Part shown: positions 1 through 10,607 of the stretch, piece after piece
Numbering within the stretch: the first letter of the stretch is position 1
Layout: the number at the start of each line of letters is the position of its first letter
Assembly (NCBI RefSeq): GCF_002215495.1
Contig: NZ_CP021378.1
Coordinates: forward strand, 1,231,846 to 1,295,845
DNA length: 64,000 bases
Source of the DNA: Porphyrobacter sp. CACIAM 03H1
Lineage (GTDB): Bacteria > Pseudomonadota > Alphaproteobacteria > Sphingomonadales > Sphingomonadaceae
Direction: 5' to 3'
Made by a program: the position numbers and the translations under genes
Notes under the pieces: model-generated
The model's database searches: none
What the model saw: the letters and a program-made list of their open reading frames with translations, nothing else
What the model was told of the DNA's origin: nothing

Positions 1-3000
1 CACCAGCGTGATCGCAGGTGGCCTCGGCGGCAATGGTTTCGGCGGGCTGGCGCAGGTCGGGCTTGCCCTGCTGGGCCAGAACGGCTCGCTCGGCCAGGGC
101 ATCGCGCGCTTTGCCAACCTGCGCGCGGAGGCCGACGGGATCGGCGGTTCGGGCGGGTTTGCGCTCAACGACTTTCCGGAAGGCCCGGGGGGCAACGGCA
201 CGGGCGGCAGCGCCCTGATGACGGTGCGCGCGGGCGACATCACCGCAAACCAGGTCGAGTTGCGCGCCGTTGGCACGGGCGGGGACGGCGTGGGGGCCGG
301 ATCGGGCACCGGGGGCACGGCATCGGTGCTCGGCTCGCTCGGCGGAACCTTGACCGCCACCGGGCTGAACGTGCTTGCCGGAGGTGTCGGCGGGGCGGCA
401 GTTCTCGGTGGCGCAGGCGGCAACGGCATCGGCGGACGTGCGGCGATCGAGGGCGACGGGATCACCGTCACCATCAACGGCAATGCGCTGATCGATGCCA
501 CCGCGACCGGCGGCGCGGCCGAACTTGGCGCAGGCGGCAACGGCACCGGCGGGCAGGCTCTTGTCGCCACCGTCACCCCCGCCAACGGCGGCGCGGTGAC
601 GATCACCGGCCATGCCCAGGTCTTCGCCAACGGCGACGGGGGCGCGGCCAATGGCGGCGCCTTCGCGGGCGGCACGGGCACCGGCGGCCTTGCCTATCTC
701 GATGCGCTGGGCGGCGGCACCATCACGCTCGGCTCGGCGCAGGTCCATGCGGTCGGACGCGGCGGCGTGTCGCAGATCCACAAGGGCGGCGACGGCATCG
801 GCGGCACGGTCCGGCTCAATGCCGGCGGCACCGGCAGCCGGTTGACGATCCAGAACAACGTCCCGGGCGGCTTCGGCAATGCCCTCGGCGGGCTCACGGT
901 CGCCAGCGCCAACGGCCTCGGGGCGGTGACTGTCGGCGGCGACGGGATCGGGGGCCTCGGACGCGGCGGAACGCTCGACCTGATCGCCGCACAGGGCGGC
1001 ACCCTGACCCTGCCGGTCGGCACCCCTACATCCTATTTCGCGCGCGGCTTCGGCGGCAATTCGTCGGCGCAGGGAGGCACGGGCGGGGCGGCGTTCGGCG
1101 GCACGGCCGCGATGACGGTCGACGGCGGAACGATGGTGGCCGGAAGCGCGACCCTCTCGGCTTTCGCGCAGGGCGGCGCCTCGGCCGATCCCGCACGCAA
1201 CATCACCGGCGGCAATGCGACCGGCGGCACCCGGAGGATCCGCGTCATAAACGCCGGCACGCTGTCGATGGAGGGCAATGGCGGCGGCGCGGGTGCGCAG
1301 GGCGGCAACGGCTCGGGCACCGGCAATGGCGGCGATGCGCTGGCCGGATCGGTGCTGATGGAGGTGATCAACGCCACCGCCAATCTTTCCGGCAACTTCA
1401 TCCTGTTCAACCAGTCTGCCGGCGGCAATGGCCAGCGCGGCGGGAACGCGAGCGGCGGGACGATCTTCCTCAACGCGACCAATGCGCAGATCAATCTCGC
1501 GCCGGGCGCTTCGGGGCCGGGGGCGCTCACGCTCAGCAACGCGATGCAGGGCGGGCAGGGTGTCGTCGCGGGCGGCGATGCGGCGGGCGGGACAGTCACC
1601 GCCACGATCACCGGAACGCAGATCGGCGGGGGCCGGCTCGACTTCACCCAGACCGCGACCGGCGGCAATGCCGTGGCGGCGACCGGCACCGGCGGCAACG
1701 CGACCGGCGCGACGCTGGCTGCGACTTTCACCAATTCGACCCTCAACCTTGCGGGCGAGGTCGTGTTCGCGGCCGATGCGCGCGGCGGGGTCGGCGGGAC
1801 GGCGGGCACCGGCGGAAGGGCGACGGGCGGCACGTCCGACATCAACCTCGTCGGCACGATCGCCAACATCGTCGCCGACCAGCAGGGCAATCCCGGCATC
1901 CTTCGGGTGCGGGCGCAGGCCAATGGCGGCACCGCCGGGCAGACCGGCAACGCCACCGGGGGTCGCGCTCTGCTCGGTCTCAACGGCGCGACGCTGACGG
2001 CGAACGTGATCGACATCGACGCCCGCGCGCTCGCCACCACCGCCACGCCCGACCAGATCGCCGGGGCCGCAGCGGGGGGCGAGGCGCTGCTCAATCTCGC
2101 GGGCCTCACGCAGGTGACGGCAGGCCAGCTGCAAGTCACCGGCCTCGCCGAGACCTCGCAGGCCGGCAGCGCGACCGGCGGGAGGGCCGTGATCGAGGCG
2201 CTGACCGGCAGCACGGCAACCCTCACTGTCGGCCAGATCACCGCCTCTGCCGACGCCATCACCGGCGCGAACGCCACCGGAGGCATCGCCGGCACGACGC
2301 AGGGCGGCCAGGCGCTGGTCGGCGCGAGCGGCGGCAATCTCACCATCACCGGCACCGTCCAGGCGACGGCGCGCGGGGTGGGCGTCGCCGCCAGCGACGT
2401 CGTGACCGGGGCAGCCGCGCGCGGCGGTAATGCCCAGCTCAGGGCCCAGCAGGGCGGCAACGTCACCCTCAACGGCAATCTCACCCTCGATGCCAGCGCG
2501 ACCGGATCGCGCGGTTCGCTGACCGGTGCCTCTAGCGTCTCCGATACCTTTGGCGGCAATGCGCAGATGCTCGTGCTGGCGGGCGGCGGATCGCTGACGA
2601 TCAACGGCAATGCCACGGCCAATGCCAGCGCGCGCGGGGGCAGCTCCAACAACGCCGGGGCGGGCTCCCTTGCCGATGCCGGCGTGGCGATCGCCAATGT
2701 CGAGGGCGCGGGCACGGGCACGATCGACGTGACCGGCCTGCTCACGCTCAGCGCCCAGGCACAGGGCGGCGAGAATGCGGGCGGCACCGGCGGGGTGGCG
2801 CTGGGCGGGCGCGCCTCGACGACGACCTTCGCGGGCGGGACCATCCGGCTCGGCAGGCTCAGTGCCGAAACGCTCGCGACGGGCGGCAATGGCCGCACCG
2901 GCGGCAATGCCTTCGGCGGGATCGCCGGAGCGAACGCGATCATCGGCGAGATCGCGATCAACGGCCGGGCCTTCGCCGGGACCGAGGGCGTGGGCGGCGA

Positions 3001-6000
3001 CGCCACTTACGGGGTCGGCGGCACGGGCGGAAACGGCCGGGGCGGCAATTCCTTCTTCCAGGCCGACGGCAGCCTGACGCAGACCGCGCGGCTTTCGGTC
3101 ACCGGCGATGCCATCGCCTTCGCGCAGGGCGTGGGCGGCAGAGGGGGCGCCGGGGATGCGGTCACTGCGGGGGGACGCGGCGGCGACGGGTTCGGCGGCG
3201 GGCAAGGCAATATCCCCAACCAGGCCGATCCGGCCTTCGGCAGCGGGGCCTTCATCCTCGCAGGCGGCGACAACGGCACGATCATCATCGGCGGTCAGGC
3301 GGTCGCGGTCGGCACGGCGGCAGGCGGGAACGGCGGCGCCGGCGGGACGGGCACGGCCGGCGGGCGCGGCGGCGATGCGTTCGGCGGTCTCGCCCAGGCG
3401 GGCCTTGCGCTGCTCGGCGGGACCGGCGCGGTCGGCCTCGGCTCGGCCCAGTTCGACCGGATGCTGGTGCAGAGCGATGCCTTCGGCGGCAATGGCGGGA
3501 TCGGCGGCAGCCCGGCGCTGCGCGGCATCGGCGGCAACGCCGTGGCGGGCACCTCGGCTCTGACCGTGCGCGCCGGCCGGGTCAGCGCCAGCGGCAGAGC
3601 CGAGATCATCGCCAACGGCTCCGGCGGAAACGGCATCACGGGTGGAAACGGCACCGGCGGTTCCGCCGGGATCTTCGGCAGCCTCGGCGGCAGGCTCACC
3701 ATGGCGCAGGTCGACGTAATTGCGAACGGCACCGGCGCGCAGTCCGAGGGCACCGGCAACGGCGGCATCGGTCGCGGCGGCGAGGCCTCCATCAACTTCT
3801 CGTCGCTGGACACCGCCTTCAGCCAGGACGTGCTGGTGGAAGCAAACGGCACCGGCGGACGGAGCGGCACGAGTGCGGCAAGCGTCGGGGGCAACGGGAT
3901 CGGCGGCACGGCGCGGATCGGCACACTCGGCACGGCGACCGGGAGCGGTTCCATCACGGGCAATACCAGAGTGTTCGCCAACGGCACCGGCGGCGCGGTG
4001 CTGAACGGGGTGGCAGGCACCGGAGGCAACGGCACCGGCGGCCTGGCCGAGGCAATCGCCCGCAACGGCGGCCTGTCGCGCTTCGGCTCGCTGCAGGTCA
4101 GTGCCGGCGGACAGGGCGGACAGGGCACCTTGGGCGAATACGTGGGCGGCAACGGCTTCGGCGGCGCGGCCAGCCTGCTCGCCAGCGGCGCGGGCAGCCA
4201 GCTCGTCGTGCTGCGCAACACGCCCGGCAGTGCGGCCACGGTCCTGAACGAAGGGGCGATCCTCGGCGCGATGGGGCGCGGCGGCAACACCACCGGCGGC
4301 AACGGCATCGGCGGCAACGGCACCGGCGGGACCATCCTCGTCACCGCCCAGAGCGGCGGCTCGATCGCCCTGCCGGCCCAGCCCTTCAACGATCCGGGTA
4401 CCATCGGCTTCAACCGCCTGTTTGCGCGCGGCTATGGCGGCGGGTCCTCGGTCGAGGGCGGCGCGGGCGGCACCGGCACCGGCGGCAATGCGCGGCTGGT
4501 GGTCGACGGCGGTACGCTGAGCATGGGCGAGACCGTGCTCTCGGCCTTCGGTCAGGGCGGCTCCTCGCTCGATCCTGCCCGCAACATTGCGGGCGGCGCC
4601 GGCTTCGGGGGCGAGCGACTCGTGCGCGCCATCAACGGCGGCGTCGCCAACCTCAACCTGATCGGCGGAGTCTCGGGCGGGCAGGGCGGCAACGGTTCGG
4701 GCACGGGCAACGGCGGCAATGCGACCGGCGGCACGGGGCTGGTCGAGGTCATCAACGCCACGCTCAACGTCACCGGCGAGCTTGCCGTGGTCGACCAGTC
4801 GACCGGCGGTACCGGCCAGCGCGGCGGCAATGCCGTGGGCAACGGGCCGAACGGCGGCCTGCGCTTCATCGCGACCGGCGCCACGATCAACATCACGCCC
4901 AATGCCAACGGCGTGGGCGGGATCTTCATGGGCGGCGTCACCGCGGGCGGCGAGGGCATCGTGGCGGGCGGCAGCGCGTCGGGGCCGGGCGTTACCCTCA
5001 CGCTCGCCAACACGCAGATCAACGGCGGCACCATCCGCGTCGAACCGCTCGCGCAGGGCGGCGCCGCGACCGCCGCTACCGGCATCGGCGGCGCGGCGAG
5101 CGCGGGGCTGGTGAACGTCTCCATCACCGCTTCGAACCTCGCGCTGGCGGGAGAAAGCGTGATCCAGTCCGACGCGACCGGCGGAGCCGGCGGCGCGACC
5201 GGCGAGGGCGGTGCGGCGAGCGCCGGCACCGCAGACGTGATCGTGACCAACACGACGCTGGCGATCGCCGCGGCGGGGGCGGGACGGCCCGGCATCCTCA
5301 GGGTCCAGTCGCGCGCGACGGGCGGGCTGGCCGGACGGGTCGGCAACGCCGCCAGCGGGCTTGCGGTCCTCAGCCTCAACGGGACCACGCTCACGGCGGA
5401 GCAGGTGCTCGTCGCGGCCTCTGCTGCGGCGGGCGGCGCGACCGGGCAGACCGGCGGCGCGGCGACCGGCGGGCAGGCTCTGCTGGCGCTGGCAGGCGGC
5501 GGCACGGTCAATGCCCCGCAGATCGAGATCGCCGCCAACGGCCAGACCGCGGCGGGCGGCACGACGCGCGGCGGGACGGCCTCGCTCACGCTGGCCACCG
5601 GCAGCACCGCGACCGTGAACGCCGTACAGCTGCGCCTTCTGGCGAATGCCACCGGCGGCAACCCCGGCACCGCTGCCAACGGCGCGGGCCGCTTCCTCGT
5701 CGATGTCGGCGGCGGGAGCGTCAACGCGGGCAGCCTGACCGCGAGCGCCGACGGCGATGCCCTGATCGGCACCCCGGCGGCATCGGAACTGGCCGCACAG
5801 GGCGGCAATCTCAACGTCACCGGCACTCTCAACGCCGCCACCTTCGGCAACCTGCTGGTGCGCAGCGGGCAGGGCGCGGTGATCGGCAGCGCCGCCACGG
5901 CGCAGTCCGCCCCCGCAATCCAGCTCGACGCGCGCGGCACGATCGAGATCCGCAGCGACGGCAGCACGGCCGGCGGGCTCGGCGGACAGTCGATCACCCT

Positions 6001-7510
6001 GCTGGCAGGACGCTCGATCCTGCTGAACGGCAACCTGACGACGCGCGATGGCCCTGTCACGCTCACCGCCAACCGCGGCGGCGGACAGGCGCTGACCCAG
6101 CCCGCCGCCTCGGTCATCACCATGGCCCAGGGCAGCCGCATCGCCGCGGGCACGGGCACGGTCACGATGCGCCTGCTCGACGGGGCGGGCGATCCGCAGC
6201 GGACCAGCGGCGCGATCGAGCTCGCCGGGATTTCCGGCAGCCGGATCGACGTGCGCAACCAGGGCACGAGCCCCGGCAGCGACATCCGCGTGCTGGCGGG
6301 AGGCGTGCTCACCGCCTCGGGCACGGGCAGGGCGATCGACCTCGCCTCGCTCGGCGGCGAGGTCGTCAATCTCGCCGGCGATGCAGGGCTCGTGCTGACC
6401 GGCGGGGGGCACTACGGCATCTTCGCGGCTACGCCGACCGGATCGCAGATCGGCAGCTTCGCCAATTATGCCCGGCGCTACAACGTCGCGACGGCGACAG
6501 CCTACGATGCGCTCAACCCGGGGGGCAACTTCGCCGCCTTCCGCTTCGCGCCGGTGCTGACCGTCACCGCCAACAACGCCGCGCGGGTCTATGGCAATGC
6601 CAACCCGGCGTTCACGGCGAGCTTCGCCGGGTTCATGCCCGGCGACGGGATCGCGAACATCTCGGGCGCGCCGCAGCTTGGCACGTCGGCCACGGCGAGC
6701 TCGAATGTCGGAACCTTCGCGATCACCGCCGCGCTGGGAACGCTGCTGAGCGAGCAGGGCTACCAGTTCAGCTTCGCACCCGGGGTGCTGACCATCACCC
6801 CGCGCCCGATCACCGTGACGGCGAACAACCTGTCGCGCGTCTACGGCAACGCCAATCCGGCGCTGACCTTCACCGTCGGCGGGGCCGGGCTCGTCAACGG
6901 CGATCAGCTGGTGGGCGCTCTGGTGACGACGGCCGGACCGACCACGGGCGTTGGCATCGTCCCGATCACCCAGGGAACGCTGGCAGCGAGTGCCAACTAC
7001 GTCCTGACCTTCGTCGCCGGACAGCTGACCATCACGCCGCGTCCGCTGACGATCACCGCGGCGAACCAGTCCAAGCTGTTCAGCCGTCCCGATCCGGCGC
7101 TGACCTTCACCATCGGCGGGGACGGCCTCGTCAACGGCGACCAGCTGACCGGGGCTCTCGCGCGCGATCCGGGCGAACTGCTTGGCCGCTACGTGATCCG
7201 GCAGGGCACGCTCACGGGCGGGGCGAACTACGCGATCACCTTCGCGCCGGGCGAGCTGACCATCAACCCGCCCCCGACCCCGCCGGAACTCGTGAACCCG
7301 ACCGTGATCGATTCCCTCGCCGCCGGCTCCGACCCGGTGACCGCGAGCGAGGCGGAAGAGGAGGAACGCTTCGGCATGGACTTCCCCGAACAGCCCGATG
7401 CGCCGCTGATCTCGGAAGACCCGCTGCTCGACGATCCGGTGTCCAGCGGGGGAGATGCCTCGCTCTATGTGGGCGTCGGCGGGCCGCGCCCGGACGGCGG
7501 GGAGAGGTGA
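1..7510 (+). CDS. Giant Gly-rich repeat adhesin with three C-terminal MBG domains (5' partial)
   Basis: About 2,500 residues are visible and the frame is open to the window edge, so the true start, and any signal peptide or secretion domain, lies upstream; the GTG at position 8 is only an internal codon. The body is a long series of Gly/Asn/Thr-rich repeats (GGNGxGG, GGTGG), as expected for a secreted beta-helix of the filamentous-haemagglutinin or two-partner-secretion type. Residues from about 2183 to 2418 form three MBG-type Ig-like domains, each containing a VYGNANPA-like or related motif and closing with LTITP. The C-terminus is acidic and Pro-rich. The body contains two homologous halves about 1.1 kilo-residues apart. 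The likely role is surface adhesion or biofilm matrix. It is followed after one base by the CHAT-protein gene, so the two are probably co-transcribed. The adhesin class is inferred from composition and architecture. Confidence 0.85.
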   Translation, partial: TSVIAGGLGGNGFGGLAQVGLALLGQNGSLGQGIARFANLRAEADGIGGSGGFALNDFPEGPGGNGTGGSALMTVRAGDITANQVELRAVGTGGDGVGAGSGTGGTASVLGSLGGTLTATGLNVLAGGVGGAAVLGGAGGNGIGGRAAIEGDGITVTINGNALIDATATGGAAELGAGGNGTGGQALVATVTPANGGAVTITGHAQVFANGDGGAANGGAFAGGTGTGGLAYLDALGGGTITLGSAQVHAVGRGGVSQIHKGGDGIGGTVRLNAGGTGSRLTIQNNVPGGFGNALGGLTVASANGLGAVTVGGDGIGGLGRGGTLDLIAAQGGTLTLPVGTPTSYFARGFGGNSSAQGGTGGAAFGGTAAMTVDGGTMVAGSATLSAFAQGGASADPARNITGGNATGGTRRIRVINAGTLSMEGNGGGAGAQGGNGSGTGNGGDALAGSVLMEVINATANLSGNFILFNQSAGGNGQRGGNASGGTIFLNATNAQINLAPGASGPGALTLSNAMQGGQGVVAGGDAAGGTVTATITGTQIGGGRLDFTQTATGGNAVAATGTGGNATGATLAATFTNSTLNLAGEVVFAADARGGVGGTAGTGGRATGGTSDINLVGTIANIVADQQGNPGILRVRAQANGGTAGQTGNATGGRALLGLNGATLTANVIDIDARALATTATPDQIAGAAAGGEALLNLAGLTQVTAGQLQVTGLAETSQAGSATGGRAVIEALTGSTATLTVGQITASADAITGANATGGIAGTTQGGQALVGASGGNLTITGTVQATARGVGVAASDVVTGAAARGGNAQLRAQQGGNVTLNGNLTLDASATGSRGSLTGASSVSDTFGGNAQMLVLAGGGSLTINGNATANASARGGSSNNAGAGSLADAGVAIANVEGAGTGTIDVTGLLTLSAQAQGGENAGGTGGVALGGRASTTTFAGGTIRLGRLSAETLATGGNGRTGGNAFGGIAGANAIIGEIAINGRAFAGTEGVGGDATYGVGGTGGNGRGGNSFFQADGSLTQTARLSVTGDAIAFAQGVGGRGGAGDAVTAGGRGGDGFGGGQGNIPNQADPAFGSGAFILAGGDNGTIIIGGQAVAVGTAAGGNGGAGGTGTAGGRGGDAFGGLAQAGLALLGGTGAVGLGSAQFDRMLVQSDAFGGNGGIGGSPALRGIGGNAVAGTSALTVRAGRVSASGRAEIIANGSGGNGITGGNGTGGSAGIFGSLGGRLTMAQVDVIANGTGAQSEGTGNGGIGRGGEASINFSSLDTAFSQDVLVEANGTGGRSGTSAASVGGNGIGGTARIGTLGTATGSGSITGNTRVFANGTGGAVLNGVAGTGGNGTGGLAEAIARNGGLSRFGSLQVSAGGQGGQGTLGEYVGGNGFGGAASLLASGAGSQLVVLRNTPGSAATVLNEGAILGAMGRGGNTTGGNGIGGNGTGGTILVTAQSGGSIALPAQPFNDPGTIGFNRLFARGYGGGSSVEGGAGGTGTGGNARLVVDGGTLSMGETVLSAFGQGGSSLDPARNIAGGAGFGGERLVRAINGGVANLNLIGGVSGGQGGNGSGTGNGGNATGGTGLVEVINATLNVTGELAVVDQSTGGTGQRGGNAVGNGPNGGLRFIATGATINITPNANGVGGIFMGGVTAGGEGIVAGGSASGPGVTLTLANTQINGGTIRVEPLAQGGAATAATGIGGAASAGLVNVSITASNLALAGESVIQSDATGGAGGATGEGGAASAGTADVIVTNTTLAIAAAGAGRPGILRVQSRATGGLAGRVGNAASGLAVLSLNGTTLTAEQVLVAASAAAGGATGQTGGAATGGQALLALAGGGTVNAPQIEIAANGQTAAGGTTRGGTASLTLATGSTATVNAVQLRLLANATGGNPGTAANGAGRFLVDVGGGSVNAGSLTASADGDALIGTPAASELAAQGGNLNVTGTLNAATFGNLLVRSGQGAVIGSAATAQSAPAIQLDARGTIEIRSDGSTAGGLGGQSITLLAGRSILLNGNLTTRDGPVTLTANRGGGQALTQPAASVITMAQGSRIAAGTGTVTMRLLDGAGDPQRTSGAIELAGISGSRIDVRNQGTSPGSDIRVLAGGVLTASGTGRAIDLASLGGEVVNLAGDAGLVLTGGGHYGIFAATPTGSQIGSFANYARRYNVATATAYDALNPGGNFAAFRFAPVLTVTANNAARVYGNANPAFTASFAGFMPGDGIANISGAPQLGTSATASSNVGTFAITAALGTLLSEQGYQFSFAPGVLTITPRPITVTANNLSRVYGNANPALTFTVGGAGLVNGDQLVGALVTTAGPTTGVGIVPITQGTLAASANYVLTFVAGQLTITPRPLTITAANQSKLFSRPDPALTFTIGGDGLVNGDQLTGALARDPGELLGRYVIRQGTLTGGANYAITFAPGELTINPPPTPPELVNPTVIDSLAAGSDPVTASEAEEEERFGMDFPEQPDAPLISEDPLLDDPVSSGGDASLYVGVGGPRPDGGER

Positions 7511-7511
7511 C

Positions 7512-10500
7512 ATGAGCGGGAAGCCAACGATGATCCGCAAGACACTGGCCGCCGCGGCCGCGATCGGGCTTGCCGGGGCGCTGGCCGCAGTCCCCGGAGC
7601 GGCGCGCCCGCAGAAGGAGACCAGCCTTGCGCTGCGCGACACCTTCCCGATCGGCTCCAACGGGCTGTGCGAGGCCCAGATCCTCGCGCCGGAGCCCGGC
7701 GCCGGGCTGTTCGACCGGCGCTATTCGATCATCTGCCGCGATGCCGCGCTGCCGGTCGGCACGCTGTGGGTGGTCAAGCCCCGCGATGGCGGCGAGACCG
7801 GCCCCCGGCGCTTTGCCGGCACCGATGCGACCTGCAAGCCGGGCGGCGAGGGCGGGGCCGAGGTGCCGGGCCTGTCGGGGATGCAGCGGCTCGCCTGCGC
7901 GCGTGAGGGCAGCATCATCCGCAGCGACCTCTTGATCGGCACCCGCGGCGGGCGCACCTATGCCGCAAGCGGGCTCGGCGCCTATGCCAAGGCGCTCGAA
8001 CTCGGGCTCGCCTCGCTCGCCAACGACAAGGTCATGCCCGGCACGGTCGAGATCCCGCTGACAAGCGCGACCGACGATCTCGCCTTCGCCCGCCAGCAGG
8101 CCGAGGCGATCGCGGCCGATCAGGCTCTGGTCGAGGCCTATCGCCGCAGCAATGCCGGCAACTTCGCCGAGGCCGCGGAGTTCTTCGCGGTGTCCTCGGC
8201 GGCCTTGGCCGGGACGGATGCGGCCGAGGCGCGGCTCAATTCCGCGCTCCAGCAATCCAATCTCGGCAACTTCGCCGAGGCGCGCCGCCTGTTCGCCGCT
8301 GTCCGCGCCGACAGCGCGGCAAGCCCCGTGCTCGCCCGCCTGCTGCGCAATTACGAGGCGATGGATGCGCTCAACCAGCGCAGGCCCGAGGCCGCGCTCG
8401 CGATCCTCGAGGCACCCGTCACCGCCAGCTTCACCGACGCCGAGGACCTGCGCCAGCTGCGCCTCGGCCGTCCGCTCGCCAACCAGCTCGCCAGCGAGAA
8501 CGAGCGCATCACCGGTGCCTTCAGCACCACCCTCACTCCGCTCGAACGGGCACGGCTGCTGGACGGCCAGCACGCCTATCTCAAGGCCGCCACGCTGCGC
8601 CTGGTCGGGCGCGCGGGCGAGGCCGAGGCGCTGCTGCGCGAGGCCGAGGCGACCCTCGGCGCGGTGCGCGGCGGACGGGTGGTGTCGGTCGCCTGGCTGC
8701 GGGCGCAGATCCTCGGCGAACTGGCCGAGGTGGCCGAGGCCGCAGGCAACACCACCGAGGCCGAGAGCCTCCACCTTTCGGCGATCGGCCTGCTCGAGAC
8801 CATCTACCCCGGCTCGCCCGCGCTCGGCAGCGCCCGCGCGCAGCTCGCCGGGCTCTATGCCCGCAGCGGCCGGCGCGATGATGCGCTGGGGATCTACCGC
8901 GCGATCATCGCCGAGGCCGAAGGGCGCGCGCTGCCTTCGCTGAGGGGCGTGATGACGCCCTATTTCGCGCTGCTCACCGACGGGGCCGCTGCCGACAGCG
9001 CCGCCGCCGCCGATCTCTTCGCCGCCAGCCAGCTGCTCCAGCGCCCCGGTCTTGCCCAGACCCAGGCCGCCCTCGCGCGCGAGCTTTCGGAAGGCTCGGA
9101 CGAAGCGGCGCAGCTGTTCCGCACCGCCACCAACCTCGGCCGCGGGATCGAGCAGCTCAGGGTGTCGCTGATCGAGACCGAGAACCAGCCCGATGCCGCC
9201 ACCCGCCTTGCCGCCCAGATTGCCGAACGCCGCGCGCGGCTGGCGCAGTTGCAGGAGCAGCAGGCCGAGGTGCTCGGCCGCCTCGCCGCCTATCCCCGTT
9301 ACCGCGCGGTCACCGACAGCGCGATCACGCTGGGCGAGCTCCAGGCGATCCTCGGCGAGGGCGAGGCCTATGCCAAGCTCGTGACGCTCGATACCGATGC
9401 CTATGTCCTCTACGCCACCCGCGATGCCGCGCGGGCGTGGCGGGTCGATGCGACCCCTAAGCAGCTCGATGCGCTGGTGACCGGGATCCGCGAGAGCATC
9501 GCCGTGGTCGAGGGCGGGCAGGTGCTGACCTATCCCTTCGACATCGTGCGCGCCCGCGAACTCTATGTCCGCCTGTTCGGCCCCGTCGCCGAGGAACTGC
9601 CGCAGGTCCGCCATCTCGTGTTCGAGCCCGACGGGGCGCTGCTGAAGCTGCCGGTCAACCTGCTCGTCACCGACGATGCCAGCGTTGCCGCCTATCAGGC
9701 GCGCATGAAGCAGAAGAACGCCGACGAATACGACTTCCGCGGCACGAAATGGCTGGGGCGCGGCACGCAGGTGAGCACCTCGGTCGCCGCCGCGGCCTTC
9801 CGCGACGTGCGCCGCAGCCGCCCCTCGGACGGCAAGCGCGCCTATCTCGGGCTCGGCGAGAACGCGCCCATCGGAGAGGCGACCCCCGGCGCCGCGCGCA
9901 CCCGGGCGGCGCTCGAGGGCGGTGACAAGTGCACCTGGTCGCCCGCGATCTGGGCCAACCCGATCAAGGCCGACGAATTGCGCGAGGCGGCCTCCCGCTT
10001 CGGGGCGGGCGCGCAGGTGCTGACCGGCGCGGCCTTCACCGACAGCGCGATCCGCACCCTCGACGACCTCGCCGAATACCGGATCCTGCACTTCGCCACC
10101 CACGGCCTCGTCACCGCGCCGCAGCCTGAATGTCCGCCGCGCCCGGCGCTGCTGACCAGCTTCGGCGCCGATGCCGGCGAGGAGGGGGGATCGGACGGCC
10201 TGCTCAGCTTCGCCGAGATCTTCGGCCTCAGGATCGATGCCGACCTCGTCATCCTCTCGGCCTGCGACACCGCCGGCAGCGCCACCGTCGGCGCGACCCG
10301 CGAGGCGGGGGTGACGAGCGGCGGCGAATTCGCGCTCGACGGGCTGGTGCGCGCCTTCGTGGGCGCGGGCGGGCGCACCGTGCTGGCGAGCCACTGGCCG
10401 GTGCCCGACGATTTCGACGCGACCGGGCGGCTCGTCTCCGGGCTGTTCGCCGAGGATGGCCGCGCCACCGCCGAGGCGCTCAAGGCCTCGCAGGTGTCGC

Positions 10501-10586
10501 TGATGGACGATGCCGAGACCTCCCATCCCTTCTACTGGTCGGCCTTCGCCGTCGTCGGCGACGGCGCGGCGCGCCTCGCGCGCTGA
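7512..10586 (+). CDS. Exported TPR/CHAT-domain protein
   Basis: A protein of 1,024 residues. The ATG at 7512 was chosen because a GGAGAGG sequence precedes it and because the following residues form a signal peptide ending near AAARP. The middle, about residues 200-490, is Ala/Glu-rich helical repeat of TPR type. The C-terminal third is a CHAT (caspase-like) domain with the expected His-Cys pair: HFATHG with His864 and LSACDTA with Cys918. CHAT domains are cysteine peptidases or scaffold relatives, and both catalytic residues are intact here. The signal peptide suggests action in the periplasm or outside the cell, possibly on the adhesin encoded just upstream, which is inference. The adhesin stop codon lies one base before this start, and the cyclase gene follows 21 bases after the stop. 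Confidence 0.88.
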   Translation: MSGKPTMIRKTLAAAAAIGLAGALAAVPGAARPQKETSLALRDTFPIGSNGLCEAQILAPEPGAGLFDRRYSIICRDAALPVGTLWVVKPRDGGETGPRRFAGTDATCKPGGEGGAEVPGLSGMQRLACAREGSIIRSDLLIGTRGGRTYAASGLGAYAKALELGLASLANDKVMPGTVEIPLTSATDDLAFARQQAEAIAADQALVEAYRRSNAGNFAEAAEFFAVSSAALAGTDAAEARLNSALQQSNLGNFAEARRLFAAVRADSAASPVLARLLRNYEAMDALNQRRPEAALAILEAPVTASFTDAEDLRQLRLGRPLANQLASENERITGAFSTTLTPLERARLLDGQHAYLKAATLRLVGRAGEAEALLREAEATLGAVRGGRVVSVAWLRAQILGELAEVAEAAGNTTEAESLHLSAIGLLETIYPGSPALGSARAQLAGLYARSGRRDDALGIYRAIIAEAEGRALPSLRGVMTPYFALLTDGAAADSAAAADLFAASQLLQRPGLAQTQAALARELSEGSDEAAQLFRTATNLGRGIEQLRVSLIETENQPDAATRLAAQIAERRARLAQLQEQQAEVLGRLAAYPRYRAVTDSAITLGELQAILGEGEAYAKLVTLDTDAYVLYATRDAARAWRVDATPKQLDALVTGIRESIAVVEGGQVLTYPFDIVRARELYVRLFGPVAEELPQVRHLVFEPDGALLKLPVNLLVTDDASVAAYQARMKQKNADEYDFRGTKWLGRGTQVSTSVAAAAFRDVRRSRPSDGKRAYLGLGENAPIGEATPGAARTRAALEGGDKCTWSPAIWANPIKADELREAASRFGAGAQVLTGAAFTDSAIRTLDDLAEYRILHFATHGLVTAPQPECPPRPALLTSFGADAGEEGGSDGLLSFAEIFGLRIDADLVILSACDTAGSATVGATREAGVTSGGEFALDGLVRAFVGAGGRTVLASHWPVPDDFDATGRLVSGLFAEDGRATAEALKASQVSLMDDAETSHPFYWSAFAVVGDGAARLAR

Positions 10587-10607
10587 GCGCGGGCAGGCGG
10601 TCGCGGC

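Noticed and set aside
1..5700. A CRISPR array or DNA satellite in the repetitive region
   Set aside because: The repeats are Gly-rich codons in an unbroken reading frame with varying length and no spacer pattern.
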